Under the pieces are notes generated by a model. That model was not told the origin of the DNA. It saw nothing but the letters and a program-made list of their open reading frames with translations, and ran no database searches. A stretch of DNA of 47,308 nt, from NCBI GenBank assembly GCA_011524395.1, contig WTKN01000342.1:1-47308 (forward strand), in the 5' to 3' direction. This DNA comes from Moorena sp. SS36440bin_2 (GTDB lineage: Bacteria; Cyanobacteriota; Cyanobacteriia; Cyanobacteriales; Coleofasciculaceae). This document shows positions 40,501 through 47,308 of the stretch, piece after piece; the first letter of the stretch is position 1; every line of letters begins with the position of its first letter. A program made the translations under genes and the position numbers.

Positions 40501-43349
40501 ACAAGTTGACTGTAGCTATCCAAGTTATTAACAGAGGCTAAAGACGACACCAAAGGTTGTAGTTTCTGGTTAATGGTCAATGGGTCTATAAGTTCCTCTG
40601 ATGAAAACTGGCTGCCAAAACTAGGTTGAGGTCGCCATTCTACTTCGTATAACCAATCCTGGAACTCCTCTTTATCTACAAAGTTAGTAAAGTTAGTTGC
40701 TTTGGTCCAATACCGTTCTCTTTGGAAAGGATAAGTAGGTAATACTACTTTCTCACGGATATAATCTTTGTCGAATCCTGACCAATCTACCTCTACACCT
40801 CTTACGTACAATTCCCCTAAGCTCTCTAGCAATTGTTGCCAGTCTTCGCGATCTTTGCGCAGAGAAGGCAACCAAACCCCCGTGTCCTCTGGTAAGCATT
40901 GGCGTCCCATTCCCAGCAAAATTGCCTGGGGTCCGATTTCCAAGAAAATTTTACAGCCTTCCTGCTCTAAAGTCTGCATACCATCAGCAAAGCGGACTGG
41001 TTGTCGTATATGATTCACCCAATATTCAGGACTACTAGTGTCATCGCCTATTCGTTGCCCAGTAACGTTAGAAATTAGAGGAATCTGAGGCTGATTGTAG
41101 GAGATTTGCCATGCGGCTACCTCAAACTGCCCTAGCATGGGTTCCATCAGCGGAGAGTGAAAAGCATGGGATACTTGCAAAAATTTTGCTTTTATTCCTT
41201 GCGTTGACAGGCTGCTGTAAATCTCCTGGATGGCTTCACTTTTACCAGAAATTACTATACTGCTAGGGCCATTGAGAGCTGCGATCGCAACTTGATCGCC
41301 ATAGGGAGCAATCACTTCTCGCACTTGAGATTCTGATGCAAGCAAGGACAACATCTCACCACCTGGAGGCAATTGTTGCATTAACTGTCCCCGCATTGCA
41401 ATCAATTTGAGACCGTCTTCCAGGCTGAAAACCCCAGCAACACAGGCAGCGACATATTCCCCCACACTATGACCGATGACAGCATCCGCCTCTATGCCCC
41501 AAGATTTCCATAATTGGCATAGGGCATATTCCAGAGCGAATAAAGCAGGTTGAGTATAGGCTGTGTTGTATAACTTTTGGTTTACCTCGCCAGATGTTGG
41601 AGAAGACAAATCAATATCTGGATAGAGAACAGAGAGTAGTGGTTCTTCGAGATAGGGACGCAAAATTTCTTCACAGTGTTTGAGGCAATTACGAAATGTC
41701 GGTTGGGTATCGTAGAGTTGACGCCCCATATTCACATACACAGACCCTTGACCAGTAAATAAGAACGCTATTTTCTGGCGCTTGGGACTGCATATTTGAC
41801 CGGTTGGCACTGTATCTTCGCCCTCCGCAAGATCGTGCAGAGCCTTTTGCATCTCTGTTGTAGATGTTGCCGTAACAAAAACGCGGCGATCAAAATGCGT
41901 TCTTCCTGTATTAGCAGTGAAACAAACGTCTGCCAACTTTGCGGATGAGTTTGATTTCAGATGAGCCTCATAGCGCTCTACTAATTCACTCAAAGCCTTC
42001 TGATTTTTGGCTGAGAGAGCAAGAATGTGAGCAGGGCGTTCAATTTCATTAGCTTTGGTTTCTTGTTTGGGAGCTTCCGACAAGATGACATGGCAATTTG
42101 TGCCACCAAAGCTAAAGGAACTGACCCCAGCCAAGCGAGGTTCTGTAGCAACAGACCAAGGTTGGCTCTCAGTAGGTATAAAAAAGGGTGTACCTTCTAA
42201 CTCAATTAAGGGATTCAGTTGTTTGAGGTGCAGGTGGGATGGTATTTGCTGATGTTGTAGTGATAGAACTGTCTTAATTAGACCAACTATTCCCGCCGCA
42301 GCTTCCAAATGACCGATATTCGTCTTAATTGAACCAATCCCACAGGATTCAAGAGGCGATCGCCCTTGACCGAGTACTGCTTTTATGGATTCAACTTCTA
42401 TTGGGTCTCCCAAGGAAGTGCCAGTACCGTGAGCTTCAACATAACTAATCTGGGCTGGCGCTACACCAGCATTTTTTAATGCTTGCCTGATAACTGCCTG
42501 CTGCGAACGCCCATTGGGTGCAGTCATGCCATTGCTGAGACCATCATGGTTAACTGCCGAGCCTTTGATAACTGCTAAAATATTGTCTCTATCCCGGAGG
42601 GCATCACAGAGGCGTTTGAGGACAATTACACCACATCCTTCCCCTCGTACATAACCATCGGCGTCTTTGTCAAAAGTCTTACAAAAACCGTCCGACGCCA
42701 TCATCCGAGCTTGAGAAAACGTGAGAGTGTATTCGGGGGACAAAACCAAATTCACCCCTCCGACCACGCACAAATTAGATTCACCGCTTTGTAGGCTTTG
42801 ACAGGCAAAATGCAATGCTACCAGCGATGACGAGCAAGCTGTGTCTATCGCCAAGCTAGGTCCGTGCAAATTCAGTATATAGGAGAGACGATTCGCTGCA
42901 ATACCAGGGGTGATGCCAATGCCGCCATAAGCATCTATATTAAGGTGATCATTGAACACGAGTCGGCCATAATCACTAGCAACGATTCCTATAAACACAC
43001 CTGTTTGGCTGTCAGCTAACTTATTTGGTGCCAGTCCTGCATGTTCCAGAGCTTCCCAGGCTACCTCTAAGATTAGTCTATGCTGGGGATCCATTGACTC
43101 TGCTTCTCGCGGAGAAATTCCGAAGAAACTCGGTTCAAACATATCTATCTGTTCGAGGAAAGCGCCCCAACGGGTGTTCATTTTTCCTGGTGTAGCTGGA
43201 TCTGGATCATACAAGGCATCAACATCCCATCGATTTGACGGAACTTCAGTGATGGTATGCACCCCATGCTGCAGCAAATCCCAAAAGCGTTCTGGATTTC
43301 CAGCACTTGGAAAACGACAACCAATACCTATAATCGCGGTTGGATCCAT
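37575..43349 (-). CDS. Type I PKS module KS-AT-cMT-KR-ACP
   Basis: 1924 residues. KS with Cys172 ([11 protein letters not shown]), His307 ([12 protein letters not shown]) and His347 ([11 protein letters not shown]); AT with Ser628 in [10 protein letters not shown] and HAFH at 728-731, predicting malonyl-CoA; a C-methyltransferase with [19 protein letters not shown] near 1115; KR with ITGGTGFLG near 1526 and a Ser/Tyr/Asn set in [16 protein letters not shown] with [11 protein letters not shown] near 1850. The module should extend the starter by two carbons, methylate the alpha carbon and reduce the beta keto group, giving a 3-hydroxy-2-methyl acyl chain. That is the chemistry needed for the 7,7-dichloro-3-hydroxy-2-methyloctanoate core of hectochlorin-type compounds. 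AAGGTG precedes the ATG, 18 bp after the halogenase stop. The C-terminus is charged ([13 protein letters not shown]) and should dock on the TubC domain of the next NRPS. Confidence 0.95.
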   Translation of the reverse strand: MDPTAIIGIGCRFPSAGNPERFWDLLQHGVHTITEVPSNRWDVDALYDPDPATPGKMNTRWGAFLEQIDMFEPSFFGISPREAESMDPQHRLILEVAWEALEHAGLAPNKLADSQTGVFIGIVASDYGRLVFNDHLNIDAYGGIGITPGIAANRLSYILNLHGPSLAIDTACSSSLVALHFACQSLQSGESNLCVVGGVNLVLSPEYTLTFSQARMMASDGFCKTFDKDADGYVRGEGCGVIVLKRLCDALRDRDNILAVIKGSAVNHDGLSNGMTAPNGRSQQAVIRQALKNAGVAPAQISYVEAHGTGTSLGDPIEVESIKAVLGQGRSPLESCGIGSIKTNIGHLEAAAGIVGLIKTVLSLQHQQIPSHLHLKQLNPLIELEGTPFFIPTESQPWSVATEPRLAGVSSFSFGGTNCHVILSEAPKQETKANEIERPAHILALSAKNQKALSELVERYEAHLKSNSSAKLADVCFTANTGRTHFDRRVFVTATSTTEMQKALHDLAEGEDTVPTGQICSPKRQKIAFLFTGQGSVYVNMGRQLYDTQPTFRNCLKHCEEILRPYLEEPLLSVLYPDIDLSSPTSGEVNQKLYNTAYTQPALFALEYALCQLWKSWGIEADAVIGHSVGEYVAACVAGVFSLEDGLKLIAMRGQLMQQLPPGGEMLSLLASESQVREVIAPYGDQVAIAALNGPSSIVISGKSEAIQEIYSSLSTQGIKAKFLQVSHAFHSPLMEPMLGQFEVAAWQISYNQPQIPLISNVTGQRIGDDTSSPEYWVNHIRQPVRFADGMQTLEQEGCKIFLEIGPQAILLGMGRQCLPEDTGVWLPSLRKDREDWQQLLESLGELYVRGVEVDWSGFDKDYIREKVVLPTYPFQRERYWTKATNFTNFVDKEEFQDWLYEVEWRPQPSFGSQFSSEELIDPLTINQKLQPLVSSLASVNNLDSYSQLVRQLETLSVEYVLQAFDKMGWSFKLGENFSTESLAQRLGVAPQYKQLLNLLLEMLAEVEILRYTENQWVILQTPEKVNLQQKNQTLLAQFPSANAELTMLERCGSQLKAVLQGTIDPLQVLFPEGDFTIATQIYEQSPESQFTNTLVQRAIATALENLPPSRGVRLLEIGAGTGGTTSHILPHLNPEQTEYIFTDIGTSFTSKAQERFRDYPFIQYQNLDIEKNPELQGFEPHQYDVIVAANVIHATSSLRKTLQHVRQLLKPGGMFVLLEITTPRRWVTLSFGMLEGWWKFSDFDLRPNQPLLNQSKWQQLLVESGFPKVVNLPDVRGTEEVLSSRSVIIAQTAVTPSLSPSEGWLILADRQGIAQQLANRLRSCGQVCNLVFPGKEYQQIASDEFTINPENSDDYLKLVTEVKANLPDFKGVLHLWSLDTPRAEELTPEGLKVASKQGCGSALYLVQALSEAEFLQSPRLWLVTKGAQPVLPIKDSISGLAQSPLWGMGRVISLEHPELSVRMLDLDPNVAPEDSCTTLLTEIGDANDENHIVFRDAQRYVARLIHKKFTESQSFQFRPDATYLITGGTGFLGLKLAQWMVEQGACQLVLIGRKGLPQREDWPNLDRESNEWKQVQAIQLMEEKGASVTVYASDVTDQAQMSSIIKGIDTAQKPLRGIIHAAGLSGEHKLSQMNYKVFESLVSPKTVGTWVLHQLTKEISLDFFICFSSIASVWGSLGHGHYDAANHFLNILASYRRSIGLPALSINWGIFVVGGMIADENYVRWMNQIGIEALQPEEGFNALKFLLKTNAIQPLVAKVDWSTFKEYYEVRGLGKLFSELMTVSTVDRTTPSVERIESQQSSILEQLKAASPSKIENILLTHFQNEIAKSLRTSASEISLQKPLNSMGLDSLMAVELRNMSLVKLGIDIPTVKFIEGLSIADIVTEVKDQLNQIDASQKVEGQNHQQLYTEEAEQIERVRGEL

Positions 43350-43367
43350 GTAATTTGCACCTTATCT

Positions 43368-44771
43368 TCAGGATGACGAAACTAAATGCTGAGCCAAAAA
43401 GTCTATAGTTGGGTAACTATAAAGCGCAGTAGCAGGAATATCTCGTTCTAGCCAAGCTCCCAACTCAGCAACTAGATTTGCTGCATCAGCCGAGCCTAGA
43501 GCATAGCGCTCAAAAGGAAGAGTACTATTCACCTGATCTGCTTCAATGTCAAAAACTTTGGCTATGTAAGCGACTAACCAAGCTTTAATTTTTTCTTCTA
43601 GAGGCAGCTCCTTTTTTTGATCCACTACTGGCAGTTTGGCTACTATTTGACTGTATTGCTTCATCGCCTCACTGCAAGTCATACCTTTAAGTTGATTCCA
43701 GGCTTGCCATTGAATATACTTTCTAGGTTGCAGAATCGGATCTGGCTCCTCCTCTAGACAATCCCCTTCCATTGCTTGTTGATAGAGAGTCTCAAGCTCT
43801 ATTTCTTTCTTGCCTTTAGGTAGTTGAACATGACCAAAGCGAACTAAGTTGGACATGGTCTGAAATTCTAACTCTATATTGTCTAGATCATGAGAATCAC
43901 GAACGACATTGATGCCATAATCATCTTGCCCTGATACCAGGATACAAAAATGATTTTTGATATTATGAAAATTTTCGTCGATGAAATCGCCTTTTAAACG
44001 GTGTGGATAAACCTGTACGCTGGGAGGAACATAACGTCCATTAATACCTAGTCGGCGTTGTTGCTTGGAGTTATTGGGGGGAGAGGAATGCATAACTCTT
44101 TCGGTAAAAATAATAGCTTGCCCCATGCGCGCTGGTACAGCTTCCACTTCCCATTCATTGTCATCGAAGTCAAACACTACTGAGTATTTTCTCCGCCCTT
44201 GCCAAACCATTTTATGGTTTTTTATACCCGCAAACATTCCCTGCTCAGCAGGTACCTGGACTCGCCCAAATTTTTCCTTGTGTGTCCCATTAGCAAAATG
44301 TAAGCAGCCATTTTCGAGAGTAGCATCATCTAAAGCTATCCATACTGATATATTTATAATATCTTCAGTATTTGGGTAAAGCAGTGCTGGCTTTTGAGGA
44401 TCATAGGCGCTGGGGTCGTAAGAATCATAAACTTGATGCCATTTGATCTCTCCTTCCCCTGGCATTTTGCAAAAAACATTACTGTTCCACAATAGTAAAT
44501 TGTCCCCACCCAGCTGGTTTAGTACCCGAACAATTTTGTTGTTTTTAAACATCTCGGCTATCGGTTGATGAAACAGATGAAGGTCACGAGATGTGTTGAG
44601 GTTCAGGACATTGTTGTAGAGCATCATCATCGGCTGACCCTCTACTTCTTTAATTGAACTATTAGTTTCTATACATTTTTTTACAGATTCTACTTCTGAA
44701 CTTGTAAATATATCTAGGGGGCCTAACCATCCCTTTTCTTCAAAGTGTTGAATCTGGCTTTGTGTGAGCAT
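43368..44771 (-). CDS. Fe(II)/2-oxoglutarate halogenase-like protein fused to an ACP
   Basis: 467 residues. Residues about 1-300 are a phytanoyl-CoA-dioxygenase-fold domain; about 395-467 are an ACP with the phosphopantetheine Ser at about 427 (YALGSADAANL). The proximal metal motif reads KWHQVYD: His112 is present, but the position that holds Asp or Glu in dioxygenases (His-x-Asp) is Val114. The distal His228 (RVMHSSPPNNS) and the 2-oxoglutarate-binding Arg around 240 are intact. Loss of the carboxylate ligand is the mark of Fe/2OG halogenases such as SyrB2, where it frees a site for chloride. A halogenase with a C-terminal ACP, next to a KS-AT-MT-KR-ACP PKS and a FAAL, matches the HctB type that (di)chlorinates hexanoyl-ACP. 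It is the first gene of the cluster; AAGGA lies 13 bases before the ATG, a rather long spacing. It could still be a hydroxylase with an unusual site. Confidence 0.85.
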   Translation of the reverse strand: MLTQSQIQHFEEKGWLGPLDIFTSSEVESVKKCIETNSSIKEVEGQPMMMLYNNVLNLNTSRDLHLFHQPIAEMFKNNKIVRVLNQLGGDNLLLWNSNVFCKMPGEGEIKWHQVYDSYDPSAYDPQKPALLYPNTEDIINISVWIALDDATLENGCLHFANGTHKEKFGRVQVPAEQGMFAGIKNHKMVWQGRRKYSVVFDFDDNEWEVEAVPARMGQAIIFTERVMHSSPPNNSKQQRRLGINGRYVPPSVQVYPHRLKGDFIDENFHNIKNHFCILVSGQDDYGINVVRDSHDLDNIELEFQTMSNLVRFGHVQLPKGKKEIELETLYQQAMEGDCLEEEPDPILQPRKYIQWQAWNQLKGMTCSEAMKQYSQIVAKLPVVDQKKELPLEEKIKAWLVAYIAKVFDIEADQVNSTLPFERYALGSADAANLVAELGAWLERDIPATALYSYPTIDFLAQHLVSSS

Positions 44772-44845
44772 ATTCAGGGTTCAATCCTTTCTAGATTAAT
44801 ACTGTAATGGTATAAAAAAACACTGTGTTGGTTAGTTTTTTATAC

Positions 44846-44860
44846 TGATACAAAGTATCA
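44846..44860. promoter_or_regulatory. Small dyad upstream of the first cluster gene
   Basis: TGATACAAAGTATCA is a perfect 6-bp dyad with a 3-base centre, 75 bp before the halogenase ATG. It is well placed for an operator, but no known regulator is recognised and a site this short can occur by chance. Confidence 0.3.
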
Positions 44861-44961
44861 TCCAGTAGCTTAACAGAAGCTATTCTGAAATGCACTTTAT
44901 TAGTGTAACATTTTGTAAAGCTGTTCAGTATCTATGTTCTGACGGGGTAACGAAACAGGTT

Positions 44962-44987
44962 CAAATGCTTGCTATGTAAAGCATTTG
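44962..44987. repeat. 9-bp inverted repeat overlapping a 12-bp direct repeat
   Basis: CAAATGCTT (44962-44970) and AAGCATTTG (44979-44987) form a perfect inverted repeat with an 8-base loop. Overlapping it, TTGCTATGTAAA occurs twice (44969-44980 and 44989-45000) at 20-bp spacing, about two helical turns. It lies about 200 bp upstream of the operon start, so it is a candidate regulatory site. Confidence 0.5.
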
Positions 44988-45007
44988 ATTGCTATGTAAA
45001 TTATAGA

Positions 45008-45049
45008 TTTTTATGGTAAAAACAGGGAAGTATTTGATTACCATAAAAA
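45008..45049. repeat. 12-bp perfect inverted repeat
   Basis: TTTTTATGGTAA (45008-45019) is matched exactly by its complement TTACCATAAAAA (45038-45049) across an 18-base spacer. It could form a hairpin in either transcript or be a widely spaced operator upstream of the cluster. It is AT-rich, and no protein-binding family is recognised. Confidence 0.5.
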
Positions 45050-45259
45050 ATTAATGTTGACAATTTGCTCCAGATTATACCAACTAAAAAGTAAATTTAC
45101 TCTAGCCGAATATATTTTCTTAAGAATTGGCTTCTTCCGTACCTATGCTATTATGAGCAGTTTCACAAAATTAATGGCACATTTACCGAAAGTCAAAGTT
45201 TTACACTGTAAAAGTTACAGAGATTCAGAGTAGGTAATTAATTTTGTTTAGGTGCTTAT

Positions 45260-45333
45260 CAAAATTTTCAGTAATAAGTTTTAGGATTTCTATCAAAATA
45301 CACAAAATTTTCAGTAATAAGTCTTAGGATTTC
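45260..45333. repeat. 31-bp direct repeat pair
   Basis: Two copies, 45260-45290 and 45303-45333, beginning CAAAATTTTCAGTAATAAGT and differing at one base, with 43-bp period. They lie in the spacer downstream of dnaE, next to a heptanucleotide tract. No coding potential or known element is recognised. Confidence 0.8.
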
Positions 45334-45344
45334 CCGCTTCTGAC

Positions 45345-45387
45345 GACTCCTGACTCCTGACTCCCGACTCCCGATTCCCGATTCCCA
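45345..45387. repeat. Heptanucleotide tandem repeat (TCCYGAY)n
   Basis: About six copies of a 7-mer drifting from TCCTGAC through TCCCGAC to TCCCGAT. This is the short tandemly repeated repetitive class common between genes of filamentous cyanobacteria and helps identify the host type. Confidence 0.8.
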
Positions 45388-45408
45388 GGGCGTGCCCTTG
45401 ACCCGTAA

Positions 45409-45450
45409 TTAAATTTGCCACGGGTCGCACCGCTCCCGACGCAAATTTAA
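45409..45450. repeat. 10-bp inverted repeat, dispersed palindromic element
   Basis: TTAAATTTGC (45409-45418) pairs perfectly with GCAAATTTAA (45441-45450) across 22 bases. A second overlapping pair, GACCCGT (45400-45406) and ACGGGTC (45420-45426), is interleaved with it. It looks like a mobile-type intergenic palindrome. Confidence 0.6.
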
Positions 45451-45470
45451 AAACCTACCCCTGTGAGGGG
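45447..45470 (-). terminator. Probable intrinsic terminator of dnaE
   Basis: On the minus strand, about 50 bp after the dnaE stop, CCCCT-CAC-AGGGG forms a 5-bp GC-rich hairpin followed by TAGG and a run of T (TTTTTAAA). Position and shape suit termination of dnaE transcription before the cluster. The T-run starts four bases after the stem, so it is not an ideal terminator. Confidence 0.5.
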
Positions 45471-45522
45471 AATTTCGCCCCCTCAAACTCCCCTGATCTT
45501 GTTAAAAGACTAAACTCTTTAC

Positions 45523-46875
45523 TCAACTCCTGATTACTGGAGCAGTACGGGCATCAAATCCGCTAGCTTTGAGAGCATTAACGGTTACTTGGTCATCTTG
45601 CACCCAGTATTTAGAATCAAAACGGACAAATTGATACTGCTGGGGTGTAGGAATACTTGCCAGTACGGGGACTTTTGCCTGATGTTTTTTACCGGAATGT
45701 TTTTGCAGAATCGATTTTAATTGGTTAAGGTGGCTTGTGGTAACTTCCTTAGGGTTAAGTTTTACTACTACTGTTCGTAAACTTTCAATTAGCTCAGCAT
45801 CTTCAATAATCAGTTGAATTTTTTCATCTCGCTCATCCACCTTAGCCCAAATAATTAAGCGGGAATCTGCTTGCAGTAATGAACTAATTTTTTCGTAAGT
45901 TTTCGGGAATACAACTCCTTCAGCTTGACCGGTCAGATCTTCCATCTGCACAAAGGCCATGCGTTCATTATTTTTTTTGGTGAGGTGAGGCTTAACTTCG
46001 GTGAGCATTACAATAGCACTCAAAGTTGTCCCCTTCTTTTGGTCTCCTAACTCGGCCAAACTGACAGGAGAAAGCACTTGAGCTACTGGACGGGCTGATT
46101 TTAAAGGATGGTCAGATACATAAAAGCCAAGCAATTCTTTTTCCCAATTTAATTTTTCTTGGCGTGAAAAATCAGAAACTGGTGGTGCTGTGGGAGCAGA
46201 TTCCCAAGCATTATTATTCTGATCCTGATCTTGCTCAGAATTACTGTTGCCAAACAGATCAAAAATGTTCAGCTGACCACTTTCTCGGTCTTTGGCACGG
46301 TCTTGCCCCCAACTAATTACTGGGTCGAGGTCTTTGATAAGTTGCTGGCGGTTGGGCTGAATGCTATCAAAGGCACCACAGTAAACCAAAGCTTCCAAAC
46401 CACGGCGGTTAAGGGTGCGCAAATCGACGCGATCGCATAAATCTGCCAAAGCTTTAAACTCACCACCAGTCTCCCGAGCCTTGATAATACAATTAATTGC
46501 TCCGTCTCCCAAATTCCGGATTGCTGAAAACCCGAACAATATACTATTAGAGATTGGCGTAAAATCAAAATCAGAACGATTGATATTCGGTGGCAAAATC
46601 TCAATGCCCATGGTTGAGCAAGTAGCAATATATTTCTGTATCTTGTCCGTACTGTTACTACTCGCTGTCAGCAGCGCTGCCATATATTCAACTGGGTAAT
46701 TCGCCTTGAGATAGGCAGTTTGATAGGTTACATAACCATAGGCGGTGGAGTGGGATTTGTTGAAGCAATTGGAAGCGACAAGACCGTTTGCCAAAATAAA
46801 GTTATGGTCACTCTTGACACCAATATCATAGACAGGTTGAGTGCCTAAGGATTTGCGGCTGATGATTTTAACCAT
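45523..46875 (-). CDS. dnaE: DNA polymerase III alpha subunit, C-terminal half with split-intein C-fragment
   Basis: 450 residues from the ATG at 46875. Residues 1-36 are the C-terminal half of the cyanobacterial split DnaE intein (MVKIISRKSLG, VYDIGV, DHNF, ending in Asn36). Residue Cys37 begins the extein CFNKSHSTAYGYVTYQ, the conserved DnaE sequence. The extein continues through the helix-hairpin-helix region and an OB-fold domain. The full replicative polymerase is made by trans-splicing with the N-terminal half encoded elsewhere in the genome. The reading frame stays open 54 codons further upstream, but 46875 is the start because AGGA lies nine bases before it and the intein family begins there. 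It is a housekeeping gene marking the edge of the biosynthetic cluster. Confidence 0.96.
   Translation of the reverse strand: MVKIISRKSLGTQPVYDIGVKSDHNFILANGLVASNCFNKSHSTAYGYVTYQTAYLKANYPVEYMAALLTASSNSTDKIQKYIATCSTMGIEILPPNINRSDFDFTPISNSILFGFSAIRNLGDGAINCIIKARETGGEFKALADLCDRVDLRTLNRRGLEALVYCGAFDSIQPNRQQLIKDLDPVISWGQDRAKDRESGQLNIFDLFGNSNSEQDQDQNNNAWESAPTAPPVSDFSRQEKLNWEKELLGFYVSDHPLKSARPVAQVLSPVSLAELGDQKKGTTLSAIVMLTEVKPHLTKKNNERMAFVQMEDLTGQAEGVVFPKTYEKISSLLQADSRLIIWAKVDERDEKIQLIIEDAELIESLRTVVVKLNPKEVTTSHLNQLKSILQKHSGKKHQAKVPVLASIPTPQQYQFVRFDSKYWVQDDQVTVNALKASGFDARTAPVIRS
46768..46875 (-). other. Split DnaE intein, C-terminal fragment coding region
   Basis: Codes for 36 residues with the block F-like DIGVKSDHNF and block G ending ANGLVASN, followed by Cys +1 (codon 46765-46767). 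The catalytic Asn36, the Asp and His of the DHN motif and the Cys +1 nucleophile are all present, so trans-splicing should be functional. The N-intein half is not in this window, as expected for this family. Confidence 0.95.
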
Positions 46876-46997
46876 CCCATGATTTCCTGCTTTACTCTGT
46901 AGACAATTGGAGATTTTACCTCCACACAAACTATAGTTTTTTTTGATCAGATCAACAAGGGTTCTACTGTCAATTTTGATAACACTTTTATTCCTGA

Positions 46998-47045
46998 GTT
47001 GACGGTTGACTGTTAAGTGTTTGCTGTCCACAAACAACCGTCAAC
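46998..47045. repeat. 11-bp inverted repeat upstream of dnaE-C
   Basis: GTTGACGGTTG (46998-47008) and CAACCGTCAAC (47035-47045) pair perfectly with a 26-base loop. ACAAACAACC also repeats directly (47030-47039, 47051-47060). It lies between the small ORF stop and the dnaE-C start, so it may end the first transcript or fold in the dnaE leader. Confidence 0.55.
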
Positions 47046-47070
47046 CCTCTACAAACAACCAGTTATTTAT

Positions 47071-47283
47071 TTACTTATTATCTAATTCCTCCCCAGTATC
47101 AAAAATAATCACAAATTCGACATCAGGCATCAGCTGTCGGAGACTGCGCAGGTGACCCTCTGCATCAGAGCGGTTACGGAAGCGACCAACAACTACTCGT
47201 TGCATGTTAGGTAATAACCGTACAATTACCCAGGGACTAAGACGGTCTCGATAGGCTAGCAGGGCGACAGAGGTAGGGGAAAG
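47071..47283 (-). CDS. Small conserved-looking hypothetical ORF, start unclear
   Basis: The open frame 47071-47283 encodes 70 residues and ends FVIIFDTGEELDNK. The composition (AYRDRLSPWVIVRLLPN, VVVGRFRNRSDAEGHLRSL) looks like a real folded protein; I recall similar short conserved hypotheticals in cyanobacteria but cannot name a function. The only in-frame ATG is at 47205, giving 44 residues and leaving the conserved-looking N-terminal part untranslated. A TAG at 47284-47286 closes the frame just upstream, and there is no in-frame ATG, GTG or TTG between them. The gene may be truncated by a mutation, start at a rare codon, or be misread near the window edge. Confidence 0.45.
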   Translation of the reverse strand, partial: LSPTSVALLAYRDRLSPWVIVRLLPNMQRVVVGRFRNRSDAEGHLRSLRQLMPDVEFVIIFDTGEELDNK

Positions 47284-47308
47284 CTAGATGTAGCATAAGA
47301 TACAGCCA

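Larger units (their letters stand above)
44772..45522. other. Repeat-rich intergenic spacer between dnaE and the cluster
   Basis: About 750 bp with no convincing ORF. From the cluster side outward it holds a small dyad (44846-44860), two larger inverted repeats near 44.96-45.05 kb, a direct-repeat pair near 45.26-45.33 kb, a heptanucleotide tract (45345-45387), and hairpins next to the dnaE stop. The promoter of the operon should lie here on the minus strand. I see AT-rich stretches within 100 bp of the halogenase ATG, but no -35/-10 pair with good spacing that I would defend. Confidence 0.7.

Noticed and set aside
168-44771. Identification as the hectochlorin cluster itself
   Set aside because: Domain order of the core agrees, but the FkbH module, BAHD-like gene, second assembly line and single P450 do not. 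A related but different product is more likely.
45057-45080. TTGACA followed by TTATAC on the plus strand, like a sigma-70 promoter
   Set aside because: Spacing is only 12 bp and there is no plus-strand gene downstream.
45345-45387. Tandem repeats that could suggest a CRISPR array
   Set aside because: Units are 7 bp and contiguous, without unique spacers. This is a short tandem repeat tract, and no cas genes are present.
46876-47037. 54-codon N-terminal extension of the dnaE-C reading frame
   Set aside because: The intein family begins at the internal Met, which has its own AGGA site. The extension lies over an inverted repeat and has no recognisable content.

Overview
The window reads as chromosomal cyanobacterial DNA, probably from a filamentous and perhaps heterocystous strain. 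The evidence is a split-DnaE intein half, HIP1 octamers (GCGATCGC), heptanucleotide tandem repeats between genes, a CYP110-type P450, and a FAAL-started PKS/NRPS pathway. The genus cannot be fixed from sequence alone. All recognised genes lie on the minus strand, so transcription runs from high to low coordinates.

Right edge (about 45.5-47.3 kb): a short conserved-looking ORF with no clean start, then the C-terminal half of the DNA polymerase III alpha subunit, which begins with the C-terminal half of the split intein. A repeat-rich 750-bp spacer (44,772-45,522) separates this housekeeping DNA from the biosynthetic cluster.

Core assembly line (44.8 down to 16.2 kb): an Fe(II)/2-oxoglutarate halogenase-like protein fused to an ACP; a PKS (KS-AT-cMT-KR-ACP); an NRPS (C, A-domain remnant, keto-acid A, KR, PCP, Cy, A(Cys) with inserted Ox, PCP); an NRPS (C, FkbH, PCP, Cy, A(Cys) with inserted Ox, PCP, TE); a P450; and a BAHD-like acyltransferase. 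The logic matches the hectochlorin/lyngbyabellin family: a (di)chlorinated 3-hydroxy-2-methyl acyl starter, an alpha-hydroxy acid and two thiazoles, cyclised by a TE. The second hydroxy-acid module does not have the A-KR pair I recall from that family. It has an FkbH domain, which predicts a glycerate-type unit.

Second assembly line (15.6 down to 2.0 kb): NRPS C-A-nMT-PCP (code read as DAFFLGVTFK, Ile/Val), NRPS C-A-PCP (code DAWFLGNVVK, Leu) and PKS KS-AT-KR-PCP-TE. Together they should make an N-methyl-Val/Ile plus leucine-statine unit, resembling the N,N-dimethylvaline/leucine-statine side chain I recall for lyngbyabellin N. A complete FAAL gene follows (168-1985). A broken copy of its first ~110 codons lies at 15.7-16.1 kb, so the second line is bracketed by direct repeats of the FAAL 5' end, which suggests it was inserted into an older core cluster.

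Working model (inference): FAAL loads a short fatty acid on the halogenase ACP. The core line builds a chlorinated bis-thiazole macrolactone containing glycerate. The second line builds the statine side chain, and its TE or the BAHD-like enzyme joins the two. Four-base ATGA overlaps and 8-18-bp gaps between most genes point to one or a few very long operons. I see no transporter, regulator, PPTase, tRNA, rRNA, CRISPR array or transposase in the window.
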